Source of the DNA: Steinernema hermaphroditum
Taxonomy: Eukaryota > Nematoda > Chromadorea > Rhabditida > Steinernematidae
Length of the DNA: 64,000 nt
Reading direction: 5' to 3'
NCBI GenBank assembly: GCA_030435675.1
Contig: CM059625.1
Location: forward strand, 14,694,001 to 14,758,000
Shown here: in pieces, positions 1-12,170 of the stretch
Layout of the letters: each line of letters opens with the position of its first letter
Numbering within the stretch: the stretch's first letter is position 1
Position numbers and translations under genes: made by a program
Notes under the pieces: model-generated
What the model was told of the DNA's origin: nothing
Database searches by the model: none
Seen by the model: the letters and a program-made list of their open reading frames with translations, nothing else

Positions 1-149
1 ATCGTTCATTCTCGAAAAAATGTATCGCTGTGTATGCACCAATCTCTTATTTTAGTTTTTATCGCTACTCGTTAAGAATCCAAATTCGAGCATCGTGCGC
101 CTTCTCGACAAAGGAATGCTAGCCGATTAGCACGGTGAAGGGATGGAGT

Positions 150-540
150 GCTGCAGGTGTTAAAGGGTATCCACGACATGGACGCTGAAGGCTTTTTGCA
201 CCGCGATTTGAAGCCGACAACATGGGCATTTTGGGTGGAGAGCAGCCAGTCGCTGTGCTGTTCGATCTGGGCATGGCCCGGATGTATACGGACTATTTTG
301 ATCAGGTAAGTGTCGGGTGGAGGTAGCATTAAATGCGCATTTCAGTTGCGAACTCCAAGAGCAAGTTGTTTTTTTTTTGTGAAACTCCCGAGTGGCCATC
401 TGGATATGCCCGGAAAGAAAGGGAGCTGACGCGCTTCGACGATATCATCGGACGGCTGTACGTGGCCTGTGAGCTGTTTGATGAAAACACGCAGCCAATG
501 CAACGCTACCGTAGACAATTCGAAATGGCAATAAGGTGAA
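150..540 (+). pseudogene. CK1/TTBK-like kinase fragment
   Basis: This is the central part of a serine/threonine kinase of the worm-expanded CK1/TTBK-like group. Around 197-306 the plus strand reads a catalytic loop HRDLKP, then after a one-base frame change DNMGIL and the Mg-binding segment VLFDLGMARMY (DFG replaced by DLG). A donor-like gtaag follows DYFDQ. The next piece begins LRTPRAS, as in the activation segment of this group. It then needs a second frame change near 390-420 to reach RFDDIIGRLYVACELF, which matches the helix after the activation loop. The N-lobe is not visible upstream and may lie outside the window. Two frame breaks make it a probable pseudogene. It is a different paralogue from the intact kinase at 56.1 kb. 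The piece directly downstream encodes beta-COP, so it is also truncated on its 3' side. Confidence 0.6.
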
Positions 541-589
541 TTTCCATGTACATTTCACGTCGATGTTATGGTTATAATTTCAATTTCAA

Positions 590-1295
590 TTAATTGTTTA
601 TTTCCAACAATTTTAGGGCACCAAGAACCGGTGAATCGATTCTCTGGCGAAGTGTTGTTCCTTCTTTCATCGATGATCCACTTTGGCAAGAGTGGTCTCT
701 GCAAAAGCCAGATTACCGAAGACGATATCGATCGGATCAGCACTGCCATTCGTCTCATTGCCGACAAATGGCCGGAAGCCACTGGAATTTTCGTGACTGG
801 GTGCAGAGATTCATTGGAAACTCGTTGATAAGCCCAGTCCCATTACGCTTGCGCCCAACGACTTTGCGAATATCAAGGTTCAGTTGATCTTACCTGTCTA
901 CGACTAACTATGTTTTCACTTTAAAGGCGACGGTCAAGGTTGCATCCACCGAAAATGCCGTGATCTTCCCTACGATTGCATACGATGTGCGTGGAGCGAA
1001 CTTCCGATCGCAACTGTGTGTATCTCCAGGACATTCATATCGACATTATGGATTACATCGTACCCGGTTCGTGCACTGATTGTGAGTTCGAATGGGAAAA
1101 TAAGGTAAAGGCCGTGCGCATGTACGTGACTAAATGCTCCCTATGTTTAGGTTATTGTGAACACCCCCATTACGGATTTGCGAGAATACTTGGATCACAT
1201 TTCAAAGAAGACTAACATGAAACTGCTAACAGCTGATGCAGCACTCGATGGTGACTGCGGACTTACGGCTGCCAACTTCTGTGCTCACTCCATCA
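590..1295 (+). pseudogene. COPB1: Coatomer beta subunit (beta-COP) fragment
   Basis: Beta-COP is a core subunit of the COPI coat that drives Golgi-to-ER vesicle budding. Three separated parts of the protein are readable. 628-826 gives NRFSGEVLFLLSSMIHFGKS and ITEDDIDRIS. About 828-945 gives LVDKPSPITLAPNDFANIK, then after a short intron [14 protein letters not shown]. 990-1290 gives [20 protein letters not shown] and, after another intron, [17 protein letters not shown] and [12 protein letters not shown]. Relative to the family about 130 residues are missing between the first two parts, and about eight residues are lost before EFEWENK. A frameshift occurs near 990. Retained introns mean it is a duplicated DNA copy, not a retrocopy. 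It sits directly behind the kinase fragment on the same strand and stops abruptly near 1295. Confidence 0.75.
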
Positions 1296-1297
1296 CG

Positions 1298-1900
1298 TCG
1301 CCCTGGTAGATGTTTGAGCTGAGTTGGGCCATCCTACACATGTGATAAATGTCGAATATTGCGTTCTGCGCGTTCATACGGCAACATGGCATGATGTAGC
1401 TGCTGTACTGGCGTTTGAAGTCGAGGAATTCCTTCAAGATTAGCACTTCGTCCTCGTATTTGCCATAGTGGCGCCTGTATTGGTCACAGCAGTTGATCAA
1501 GAGACTGATTTCGACTTCCAGGATGGTGTGCACCGACCCAAGAACCTTCTAGAAATCTGGAACATTCGAATGATGCGAGATTGGAAGACACTGCCTACCG
1601 TCACCCGAGAGTCGAACAACGAATCGCGCCACAGGCTCGCGCTGTCCCTCAGCGCAGATGATCGGCTCGCCCTGCAACGCCTTCTCCAAGAAACTGCACA
1701 AAGCTGCTTGGACGTCCACTGGATCGCCTGAACACAGAAGGCAACTCGTGGGCGCGGAGGACGGTCACATACTCCGCGAGACGTCGTGGACGTGAAGACG
1801 TCGATGACGCCGTGGCGCAGCGTGAAGCGCGCCAGGGGTGGGCGCGCCGTTGTCGGGTACCGGGTTGACCATCAGGAAAATCGTGGTGGACACACACGCG
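1298..1900 (-). pseudogene. Unrecognised coding-like fragment
   Basis: On the minus strand an acceptor-like tttctag near 1553 is followed by an open frame (KVLGSVHTILEVEISLLINC, then LKEFLDFKRQYSSYIMPCC) that reads to about 1290. A GC-rich stretch at 1640-1900 gives a second coding-looking frame (VQAALCSFLEKALQGEPIIC) with several frame changes upstream. I do not recognise the family. The long open frame, acceptor and codon composition suggest exons of a real protein on the opposite strand to the beta-COP fragment. The frame changes in the second part suggest decay. It could also be two unrelated fragments. Confidence 0.3.
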
Positions 1901-2371
1901 CTATTAGGGCTGCACCTACATGTGAGCCATCACAGGCCCTTCTGTCAAATTCCTGTAATGACGATCACGTGTTTTCTCTGCTGCATCTTGTAGAGGCGCA
2001 AAAATTGACATTCGCAATTCGCAGGGTAAAAAAAGTATAAAGAATTTCCAACAAAAGCCAGCCTCTTAGGCGAAATCCGCCAATGAAACATAGTAATTTC
2101 GATGTACTGCTGCATAGAGCTAGGCGAGCTCTATCGATTAGACCCTACTTTACTCCCCCCGGCCAAGGAAAACGGGGTAAATAGGTCATTTTATGCATTT
2201 CTACCGTATTTTCCTGCCATTAAGGGATATCGTTGCGGGACTTGAAAAAAAAACCACTACAAACAATATCCGACAACGTGTGCCCACGCCTGAAGCGCGC
2301 GCCAAAAACCCCATCGTCGGTTTCCGCTCCACTGACGCAGTAGCGTCCATCGGCGAGGGTCAGAAAATTGA
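1901..2371. other. Intergenic, nothing supported
   Basis: AT-rich spacer with short open frames only. No splice-consistent coding model, RNA gene or repeat was recognised. Confidence 0.5.
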
Positions 2372-3712
2372 ATGACATGGCCGGGTAGGCGACGTGGCCG
2401 TGGAACTCTGCAAAAGCAAACTTCTAAAAAAGGCTTCTACCACTGCACCGCCAAGAACGACGAGGATGGCCAGCTGGTTCCGGACGATGTTCAACTTGTC
2501 GTTCTGCGGGGGCACGAGCACCTTCAGGAGCAGAGGCACCTTCGTGGAACCCGCCTCGTTCGAGGCACGGCACGCGTACTTTCCGCCGTCCGTAAGCCGA
2601 TATTTTTGACGTTCGGCTCCGCGCCCCAAAGCCAGTTGATGTCCCTGGCGTCGCCCTAGCGCACCGGGAACGTCATCGTGACGAAGGCGCCGCGGAGCAC
2701 CTCGTATTTGGAGCTTCGGAGGCGTTGAAGCTGAGGAATCAGAGGAATCCGGCGCCCATCTGACTCACCGATGATTTCGAGGAGAAAGTCCGAGGAGAAA
2801 AGATTGCTCACCTCATTCTCCGCGTGGCATGTGTAGCGTTCCGCGTTCGCCGACGTCGCACTGTTGATCGTCAGGTGCGTCCTGTCGACTACCGTAACCC
2901 ACCCGTTAAGCGAGGGGCGCGCCGTCACGGACTACTCCACTTCGGGCTCCAGGTTCCCGAGGACGGGGCAGTCGATGACGATGGGGTGGCTGTGGATGAC
3001 GCCGGGATTCAGGTCGATCGTCTCGTCGATGAGGGGCGCTTACACTACGGTAACGCGGAAGGAGGCCTCCGATCGGCTGGCGGTGTTGGCGACGACGCAG
3101 GCGTAGAGACCGGCGTCGGAGCGGTGCACGTGGAGCAGCATGAAGGCCTCGGAACGCGGATTCAGGATCAGGTTCGGGGAATCGGAGAGCGGACGGCCGC
3201 CGGTAAAGTTGGAGCGGTTGCCCTCGACGACGCGTGGCGCAGGGCGCCGCGGAAGCGCGGCTTCATGAGCACGTCGACGACGAAGTCCGCCTGACTCCAG
3301 TCGGCCTCGTGCAGCGCCCGACGTCCTTCGTCTCCACCTCGCGGAGCACCAGACGCGGCTCCGAGGCGAGGACGCGGCCATCGCGCTTCCAGAGGATTGT
3401 TGGCGGGGGCACACCCGAAGCGACGCACTCCAGCGTCACCGAGCCGTTCTCCTTGACTTTCAGGACGTGCTCACCCTCGTCGATCTTCGGCGGCACCAGC
3501 ACCGAGACACGGAACTCCTTCTTCGCTATTCCCGTCATGTTCGACGCCACACATGCGTAGAGGCCCGAGTCGGCTACCATAATCCGCTGTGGGCGCTCCG
3601 TTCTTGCGCCACCCCACCTGCGGCGTCGGCCAGAGGACAAGTTTGACTTTCTGGGCGATCCAAAGCGATCCTTCTGAAAGGAGAATTCCAACGGCGAGAT
3701 GACAGAATTCAT
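2372..3712 (-). pseudogene. Hemicentin-like Ig-domain fragment
   Basis: This minus-strand, GC-rich segment encodes parts of four or five I-set immunoglobulin domains like those tandemly repeated in hemicentin (him-4), an extracellular matrix protein. Diagnostic pieces in order are ADSGLYACVASNMTGIAKKE (about 3530-3580), VPPKIDEGEHVLKVKENGSV, TLECVASGVPPPTILWKRDG, QADFVVDVLMKPRF (about 3260), RSDAGLYACVVANTASRSEA (about 3060-3120), NAERYTCHAENEVSNLF (about 2810) and GGKYACRASNEAGSTKVPLL (about 2560). Each has the Ig tryptophan or the D-x-G-x-Y-x-C signature. The reading frame changes at least three times without splice sites and there is no start, signal peptide or terminal region. It is a decayed internal fragment. 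Other long Ig proteins cannot be excluded. Confidence 0.65.
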
Positions 3713-4547
3713 GACTATGGCACGGAAATATCGGAAAGTTCGATGATATTGGGGAGGAGAAGGCCTTTATCGAAGTGAAATCCTACCCTTCATAGCTGTA
3801 TTTCATGGATATACTTTAGATGTTCAAATGGGTGGATCGTTTTGAAGTCAGTCGCTACTTCCTTTTGGCCCTCATGCATGACCTTCGAAGTAAAAGCATT
3901 TCTTTTTGTCTCTTTTCGGTCGAGTCAAGCATGTCTACGTATCGCAGACGGGAAAGCAAATGGCTTTGCTTGAACGGCAGGAACAGGATCCTCATCAGAA
4001 TCTAAAGCCTAATTAGCCGCATCGCTAAGGTGTGTTGGGACTGAAGTGTCCGTATCTCAAATGTCTCAACAACACTACGTTAGGTACATCCAGTTGCATA
4101 ACAACCTGCGATCAGCAGATCTAGTGGAAGCCCCCAGATGCTCCGTCTAAATTTCTCTCTCACAGTTCAGGTGCACGTGCTCTATTTGTTGGCTTTGCTT
4201 GCAAAGAATCTCATCTCCTGCTTCGAAACACCATCGATGAAGCACATTTTATAAACATTACAAAATGCCTTCAGACACGTATTGAATCGCATCGTCCAGA
4301 AAAAACAAATCGAAAGTAGAAAAATGGACACCGCGTGCTCTTTGAAAAGACAATGCATAGCAGTCACAAGCCTCACAGTTCGCAGGTAACACGTGAACGA
4401 GCAACCTAAGAGTACAACAATAACCTGATTCATTGAGCATGATCCGAAGAACTGATTCGGCTGGCTGCACCCGAGATCAGAAAGACAATGGAAGACAAAA
4501 AGAAGACATTCGAAGCAAAACAAGGAATGAAGAGCGCAGAAAGCACT
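3713..4547. other. Intergenic, nothing supported
   Basis: AT-rich. Open frames on both strands are short and lack codon structure. The right end is the 3' flank of the dehydrogenase gene. Confidence 0.5.
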
Positions 4548-5500
4548 TCAGAAACGAGAATGCATGCCACCGTTGATGCCAATAGTTTCACCGGTCATGT
4601 AGCTGGCTTCATCGGAGACCAAGAAGGAAACCGCCCCGGCACATTCGTCCGCTTCCCCAATCCTTCCAAGAGGAATCATGCGGCGGACATCGACATTTGC
4701 GGATGCCTCCGGATTGTCTGTCAGCATCTTGCTAAAGTCTGTGCGAATAATTCCTGTAAAACCAAAGATGAACCTATGTTTTCCATCCAGCTCTGCTTAC
4801 CAGGAGCAATGGCGTTTACTCGGATGTTACGGTGGGCGAGCGATTGAGAAAGAGTCTTGTTAACACCGATAAGAGCGGTCTTCATGATACTGTATGCTCC
4901 AATGCCTTCAATAGGAGCGTAGCCAGCAAGTGAAGAGACAAAAACGATATTGCCGTTGCCGGTCTTCTCCAAGTGCGGGACGGCTTCCTTAGTGAGCAAG
5001 AACGAGGCCTGTACGTTAAGCTGCAGCAGTTTGTCCCACTGTGCATCGCTAATAGTTAAGAGGTCACCATAATGAGGGTTAACAGCGGCATTCGAAACGA
5101 GGATATCAAGCTTGCCGTACCTAAATCATGTGCGTTCCGAAACATGACAACGAAGGAATGATGTACCTATCGAGAGTAAAGTCGATAAGCTTCTTACGAT
5201 CACCTGCGATGCCAACATGAGCGACAGTTCCATCGCAATCGACTCCTTCCAGTCGGAGCGCAGTAACAGCCTCCTGCAATATAGTAATGTATGATAAAGA
5301 TCAATGAACAGGGCGCAAATAAAAAGAAAAGGAAGCTGAAGATGGAATTGAATGATTACCTTAACGTTCCGTTCCTTTCGGCTGCTAACGACGACTGCAG
5401 CTCCGTCGAGACCAAGACGCTTTGCAATCGCGAATCCGATTCCTTTCGTGGAAGCAGTAACGATAGCTACCCGATCAGTGAGGAACTTGACTGACGCCAT
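4548..5500 (-). CDS. DHRS4: DHRS4-like short-chain dehydrogenase/reductase
   Basis: This is an NAD(P)-dependent short-chain dehydrogenase/reductase of the DHRS4 family, which reduces carbonyls such as retinal. Four exons on the minus strand (5360-5500, 5167-5273, 4801-5120, 4548-4753) join in phase to 257 codons, the usual length. Visible motifs are the Rossmann segment [20 protein letters not shown] (residues about 11-30), [23 protein letters not shown], catalytic Ser in VFVSSLAGY, catalytic YxxxK in [17 protein letters not shown], and the C-terminal [16 protein letters not shown] typical of DHRS4. The start ATG at 5500 precedes [10 protein letters not shown], and a tcatatag acceptor lies just upstream. 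The protein ends SRF where vertebrate DHRS4 ends in a peroxisomal SRL, so peroxisomal import is uncertain. All splice junctions are GT/AG and there is no frame break. Confidence 0.93.
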
Positions 5501-8500
5501 CTTCGCAACCTATATGAGAAGGTGTAAACATCAGGCATTACTTGTTTTAATGTGAGAACGCGGAGGAATGAACGCCATATGCGCACGGCGTCAACAACGA
5601 CTGCGCCTAGAGGCACGGGAAAGAGCGCGATGTAGTCGTTCAAACTCAAAATAACAACTTCTCTTACGGGCTACGCGCTGGATTCAAAAGGTTAACAACA
5701 AAATACCAGAAACCAACTTGTTCCAAAGCTCAAAGTCGGATGTTTCGCCGCGCGTTCATCGATCATCTTGTACGAAGCCAGGAAGATGCCTAATGTAAGC
5801 GACATCCAAGACGAAGGGCTTTTCCATCGAACCATTATTTTATATCTTAAGTTTTATATTGCTAGGACGTTGCTCCCATACATTCTCCTTTATCCCGATA
5901 AACTCTCAACGAAAAAGCACTCTCAACACGGGATTTCATCGTACTAAAAATCTTTGAATTGCCTGTTTTCCTTACCTGCGCTTCTAATACTTCTCTACTC
6001 TACAACTGTACTCTGTGTTGGCCACATTATGGAGACACTAAACTTTTCTTGCTCACGTCCTTCGCCATTAAACGCCACTAAACCCATTTAGCCTACACTG
6101 GCTCCCCTCGCGATCTTTCTGATTTGAATTTTACAGAGGTTCGTATCGGTGAAAGGTGATCTCGTTGGTTTCGCTCCCCACCACGTGTACGCTCGAACCG
6201 GCACTGTTTGAACGACTTCGAATAGTTCTACTGCTAGAAAAAGCTCCGTTATGACGAGTGATGTGAAAGCAAGACGAAAAAAAACATACGATCTAGCCGA
6301 AAACTTGCTAACAAAGTACATTTTACACGCGAGACGTTTCTTGCAAGGGAATTTTTACTGCAAATAGGCAAGAAGAAAGCAGCGAAAACAAATTTTAATC
6401 ATCTACTGGAAGGGGTCGCGTGTGAAATGAAGAGGACGACATGCACCCAGGAAAGAGCAGAGCAAAAACGTAATCGGCGGCGCTGGCAGCAAATAATGCG
6501 ACCCGCCGACCTGCAATTCTCCGCCCGCAGAGTGAGCGATTTCTCGTGAACTCGTTGCAAGTGATAGCGCGAGTTCGTATCAGTTCGGCCCACCGAATTC
6601 AGTATGAATGACGAAAGATGGAAGGAGCCGGGCGACAGCCGCTGGCAATGGGCGGCGAAAACAAATTGTTTGGCGCCATCACGAGTTATAACCTTGAGCC
6701 TAACCCTCGTTTCTTCATCGGTTCCGTCTTCAGACGCGGTTGTCAGGAAAGAAGACTAAAAACAAAAGGAAAACATCCATGTGCCCATCAGCCGTTGTTA
6801 TCAACTGGTGCTCAACGACAAAAACATGTTAAAATAGAATTGAAAACAAGGCGAATCTCTAGTTCAGCTATCTGCAAAACAGACAGGCGATCGACAGCAA
6901 GAAAACGCGAGTTCATAGAATGAAAAGTCGAAAGCACGCGGCGAGAAGACACGCCCGCAATGTTTCTTCGCTCTCGCATCTCTGGAGATTCATCTTGCAT
7001 CGCTCCGCTGCAGGAGCACAGACAACTGAACCCATCGAACGAGCCGGCCGGCCACCACGACTGCCAACGAAAGATAGTCGCTCGACAGAGAAGAAAGGGG
7101 ATGGACAGACAGCGCGCCTGCAGCGGACTTCCGTCCTCACAGTCACATCGCACCGGTGCGTGCGTTCATATGAACACGGCGACCTGTTCACGTGAGCGCA
7201 AGTGGGGTCACGTCTCGCGTCCCCAGCTCACAGAGGGCAAAGGACAACCAAGCAGGTGCCGCCGCCTTAGCGCTATTCTGGTATAACAGACAGCGCCTTT
7301 GTAGCCGACAAGTGCATCGGTGCAACTGCAGCTCGTTACACCATCTCGTGCTTGGGAATTCATCAGCCATCACAAAGGGCACCTCTGCAGAACAAACCAG
7401 ATTCATTAACACTTCGGAATCTTCGTCTTTTTTTAACCACACACAAAGATGTGAAGGCAAAAAATGGTGAGGGTTAGACATCCGAAACTAAAAAGTTGTC
7501 ATACTGTAGTGATCAGTTTTCAAGCTCTTTGTAGAGTGTATGTATCCTCTTCCCTTGCCTTCCATCAACATTTGAGTCACTGGCATGATCTCCAAACCTC
7601 TCCAAAACATTATGTCGCCAATGATCAAGTACCAATGAAAACACGATACACTGTCTTTACATTGCTAGTAGGTGAACTAGTACTAATAGGTCGCCGAATT
7701 CCCACAATACCCTGTTTACCACTCACAAGTTGTCAGAAGTAACTGAGACAAAACAAAAGTGCTCCACTCAATTGCTTCTCATTCCCACAAAATAGTGTGG
7801 ATCTCTGTGGACGACGGGTCTCAAATGCTTGCAAATGTCAAATAACAAATATGTTTTGTCTGGGTCGAACGATTCACACGGGAATTTTTCGAGTAGAAAC
7901 AAAAGCATCTAATACCAACACGGACAAATTAGAAAAAGGCAACGAGACTCAACTGCTGGTACAGTTGGCTATACAGGCAAATCTTCATGCACGTCGTCAA
8001 TCAGCTTATCAAACGGCGACACTGACGCAAGAGAGAATAAGAGGTTCGTTCACGTGAACTCAACAGTGAACTTGCACACATTAGTCAGAAAAACGTAGTC
8101 ATACTGGGATTACATATACACCTGTCTGCTAGGCAGGTAGACATCGCAAAATCACATAGCCCGCACGCTGACGACAAGGATAATTTTGTAGTTTCACGTG
8201 TATAAGAAGGTCTGATAAATGCACCCAGTGCATTCGTCCCCCTGCTCACAGCGTACATTTTCGACGCGATGCACTTTAAAACACGGCTGCAGCCGCAGAC
8301 GTCACAAAATAGACGCTTTTTGCTCTAGTTAATCTTAGAGGCTGCGGACGCTTTTCGCTACGGACACTAGTGCGCAATATTTTGCGCAAACTACCGTAAC
8401 GCGACATATGGGAAAAACGCGATAAAGAATGCGATGTTTTGTACGCAGTGTGAGGGCGGGAAGCAGCGCTGTCACGGAAAAATGGTTGAACGGGTTATGA

Positions 8501-9105
8501 AATCTCCGACATTCCATAAACGAAGAGGTAACGAAACGGGCGTCGTTCGCACAGGATTTAAGACGGAAAAAGGAGGGCTTAGGGGGGCCAGTTCAAATGA
8601 CGTTATATCCACAGCACACTCTGACAATCTTCATTATTTCGGACGAGCAAAAGAGAATATGACTGCCAAAGGAAAGCAAACGATGTCAGTTGAAGATGCA
8701 TTCGGGCGGAAGGGCTCTACACAATGACGTCTTTTGGGTTAGTCTTAGGATATTAAGAGGCTTCCGTTGTGCCTCCTTTCAACTCACGGTGATCATCGAC
8801 GTTAGCGTAGAACTATCTAAAAGAACACGGACTTCATCACGTTCCGCAAAAAATGCTCGCTTGAAATCTCCAGCATTTAAACGGCGCAATATCGTAGTAC
8901 TTCTTGGGATTCTCCTTCAAGAGAATCTACTTCCACACCAATATGTGGTTCTTTAATATCTTGTTCAGTGATTGACTTCGGTAAGCACTGTATCAAGTGA
9001 GCTTGCATCGAGTGAGCGCAAGCCGTAAGACACACCATCAGAGCAAACCATATTCGAAGCGACTTTACACTCACCCAAGATAGCAAACAATTGAGATCAT
9101 CAACG
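5501..9105. other. Gene-poor spacer
   Basis: About 3.6 kb in which I support no gene. Open frames up to 113 codons occur on both strands (for example 6812-7153) but overlap one another, show no recognised domain and have no convincing splice partners. The segment 6600-7400 is relatively GC-rich and could be regulatory or an old repeat. Confidence 0.45.
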
Positions 9106-9540
9106 TCAGAGTACAGAATATTCATACTTACACAGTCGGCTCTGCTCACTACTGTATCCACTCTTCACGGGCCCAAAATATCCACGCAAGCTGCTAGAGC
9201 CTATACTGAATAAATACAAGTAATATTTGCCGATGATACCTTGCCTTGACAAGCCTTGACAAGCCTCTTGACGACGGTCGCTGCCTACGGAACAATGTGC
9301 TTGAAAACCATTTTCGCTGAACATATCAGAGGGACAGGTTTTACTGCAAAGCAATCCTTGATGCGCACCGGGAACGGCTTGAGGACTCTCTTCTCAGCTG
9401 CAGCCGCTTGACTCAAAGCCAACAGGAAGGTTTCTGTAACCAAACAGTTGAGGTTGCGATGCTTCACCGCTTTCTCGATGGCTTGCTCAACACATCTCGT
9501 TGGTACTAACTGAAACAAAAAGGTAATTATACAGATCACA
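9106..9540 (-). pseudogene. QRSL1: GatA/QRSL1 amidase fragment, copy 1
   Basis: This is a piece of the amidase-signature subunit A of glutamyl-tRNA(Gln) amidotransferase (mitochondrial QRSL1). The minus strand reads VPTRCVEQAIEKAVKHRNLN, then ALSQAAAAEKRVLKPFPVRI followed by KDCFAVK, equivalent to the family's A-LAQA-AAD-R and the catalytic-lysine motif IKD-F. The downstream part reads out of frame into GSSSLRGYFGPVKSGYSSEQ, equivalent to the glycine/serine loop FGPVKNP. Only the N-terminal part is present, the frame breaks near 9240, and a short tandem duplication (ccttgacaag twice) lies at the break. Confidence 0.65.
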
Positions 9541-9904
9541 ATTTACAAGTCTCACCGATCACAGCAACTCGACCGGTCGCTAGGAGTGCAGCTCGCACCG
9601 ATTAAAAGCTTTTCAGACACTTTGGCTCATGAGACAGATGAGACCGACAGCGATCGCTGTCGACAGCCACTCAGACACTTTGGCTTTGTCAGATTCGTTT
9701 GAACCCTTCAAGCTGCAAGACACACCGCCATAGCGAGCCATATTAGAAGCGACATCCCACTCGCCCAAAATGTGGTAGCTTTCAGATAATACATCCAGCC
9801 TTTTCTAATTTCATAGCAGTGGAATTTAAAGCTCTCAGCACCATAGGAGACAGCAAATCGTTAAAGTACTCCTAAAATACAGATCCTAAATATCGTGAGG
9901 ACAC

Positions 9905-10800
9905 AATAACTCACCGAAGCTGTGGCATTTCTATCACCACACCATTCAACGACGACTTCACGTTTTCAATGCAACGGTGTGAATCGACGGTAGTCGAGTC
10001 AAAAGTGTCCCGTCCTTCCAAAAGATCTATAAAACAAAAATATTGCGTTGTGCAGCCCACTGATCTTACCGAAATAGGTCCTGCATTCGGTAGCGGATCT
10101 GGCAAGGATTAACAGAGTGTCAAGAGATCCCGACAAGGGAACCATGCCATTGTACGACAGCAACCGTAGGTGGGCCTAGATCCAAATACGCCATTAAAAG
10201 TAGCGGGATTTCTGGTAGAGCCTTCGGTATCACTACCGATCGCACTGAATGCACTAAGATAGTACAATGATACAAGAAAACTCATACTTGCACAAACACC
10301 ATTCCCAACTGAACACCAACAGCTCATCCGCCAAGCCTTTTGACGACGGTCGCGGTTATCACCCAGTCATCTTCCAGGCCCTGCTCGCTACTGTATCCAC
10401 TCTTCACGGGCCCAACATATCCACGCAAGCTGCTAGAGCCTATACTGAATAAATCCAAGTAGTATTTGCTGATGATACATCCACTTGCCTTGACAAGCCT
10501 TTTGACGACAGTCGTTGTGTGCGAACATTGTGCTTGCGAAGCATTCTCGCTGAACATGTCTGAGCATGTCAGAGGAACATGTTTTACTGCGAAGCAATCC
10601 TTGATGCGCACCGGAAATGACTTCAGGCCTCTCTTCTCAGCTGCAGCCGCTTGACTCAAAGCCAACGGGAAGGTTTCTGCAACCAAACAGTTGAGGTTGT
10701 GATGCTTCACCGCTTTCTCAATGGCTTGCTCAACACATCTCGTTGGTACTAACTGAAACAAAAAGGTAATTATACAGATCACAATTTACAAGTCTCACCG
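9905..10800 (-). pseudogene. QRSL1: GatA/QRSL1 amidase fragment, copy 2
   Basis: This is the longest of the four amidase pieces. From 10782 leftward it reads [80 protein letters not shown], then from about 10270 [20 protein letters not shown], which carries the amidase nucleophile serine motif (GSDTGGS-R-PA in the family). A further exon at 9911-10105 has GRDTFDSTTVDS. Frame breaks, an odd internal repeat of TATVVKRL and the absence of the C-terminal half mark it as a pseudogene. The catalytic Lys and nucleophile Ser are present in the remnants, so the parent gene was functional. Confidence 0.7.
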
Positions 10801-11143
10801 ATCACAGCAACTCGACCGGTCGCAAGGAGTGCAGCTCGCACCGATTAAAAGCTTTTCAGACACTCTAGCTCCGTGAGACAGACAACGAGAACAACAACGA
10901 ACGAATGTGAGCAGTTTACCAATATGCTTCAATTGGGATAGGGATGTTGTTCGTTCTTGGCGGCTTCTCAGTCGTATTTTGTCAGCGTATAGGTTTTCCC
11001 TTTACGTAGCGTTCAAACTCACGCCGACGGGGGTGTTCAAACTCGTCGCCCGTTGCCATCGCCCTCGGCGTGAGTTGGAACGAGGCCTTAGCCTTAGCCT
11101 TTTACTGTTTTAGAGATACCAATGACTCTGTTAAGATCAGGAT

Positions 11144-11490
11144 GTGGACTCATTGGGAACACATTTCGCTTCTGTTCGGTTCAAGCACACCACATTCAGG
11201 CATGTTTATGCTTTCTACAAGTTTGATGTGTTACTGGTGTCTATTAGGCTGTCGTCTCCGAAGCATCAGATTCGTTGGAACTCTTCAAGCACCCTCAAAT
11301 TGCAACTCCGTAGTGGTTTCTCGCAGTATCGCTTGGTGGAAGAGGAGTGCAATAAAGATGGATTTCTGAATGGCTCCGATCAGGTGTTTTTTCTTAAAAT
11401 GTATCCGGCTTATACTACGTTATTTAGGCTATTGATTTCGCTACACAGCTCATACGATGCAGAAACTGGCAAGGACTTCGAGCCATTATG
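11144..11490 (+). pseudogene. Unrecognised coding-like segment, copy 1
   Basis: A 115-codon open frame includes VYAFYKFDVLLVSIRLSS, QLRSGFSQYRLVEEECNKDG and FLNGSDQVFFLKMYPAYTTL. After the stop the same frame reads NEDLEKKLKVSFENGDAAHY. I do not recognise the family. The near-identical copy at 15170-15409 keeps the frame through most of the segment, which suggests it was coding before duplication. No start or splice structure is evident. Confidence 0.3.
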
Positions 11491-12170
11491 ACCGAGAAAT
11501 GCCTCGAAGTCTGTAAGCTCGATTTCTAACGAGGACCTAGAGAAGAAGCTCAAAGTTTCTTTTGAGAATGGCGACGCGGCTCATTACTTCCTGCATTCGA
11601 CAATCTTGACTGGCGAGAATATATTTCAATGTAGCAATTCCCATTATGACAAAGGATGACTGTTAATTGTTTGCATTTAGTGAGCTAGAACGGATCGTTT
11701 ATGTTCTGTGGTGTAGCAGTTTCATTCATCAATGTGAGTGGAACTCCTATCGCTAAGATGTCAGCCAGTAAGCTAGCAGCTCACAGGGATAAGATAATCG
11801 TTGCGAACGCTATGTATGTACCATTGTTGGCGAAACGATCTGTTTCATGTGTGTATTTAAGGTCGCCGGAAATCTACGACCTCCTAGCCCGTGGTCTATC
11901 ACGAATATCGACTCCATTGATTAGCAGAATGATTGAAGACTATTTATTCCGTTTGTTGGAATTATTAGGATGCGGTGGGAGAGATACGCAGTCCTGAAGT
12001 AAAACCGGAAGTTGTGTGAAGGTTTCTCGTTTTCTTATGTGTATATTTTATGTTCGGAATGTTCTTTGGTATCACTGTTTAGATGCGTGGATGTTCTTTG
12101 CTTGAAAGCGTCTGTGATTTGGTGAGATGGTGGATTTGCGTTTACGTTTCTAACTGGTCTTCGATGAGAT

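Larger units (their letters stand above)
9783..12170. repeat. Segmental duplication, copy 1
   Basis: This block is repeated in the same orientation at about 13796-15870 with high identity but with indels. Shared landmarks are the stretch starting cagataatacatccagcc (9784 and 13797), the GatA exon at 9911-10105 (13922-14116), the segment around 10790-10860 (14620-14700) and the plus-strand open frame at 11144-11490 (15170-15409). Copy 1 has a longer 10250-10740 interval and lacks the minisatellite seen in copy 2. Confidence 0.8.

Noticed and set aside
2824..3294. 156-codon plus-strand open frame over the Ig-domain region
   Set aside because: Arginine/valine-rich shadow of GC-rich minus-strand Ig exons that carry clear YxC signatures.
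6812..7291. Overlapping 90-113-codon frames on both strands
   Set aside because: Open in four frames at once, as expected from local base composition. No domain, splice pair or codon structure.
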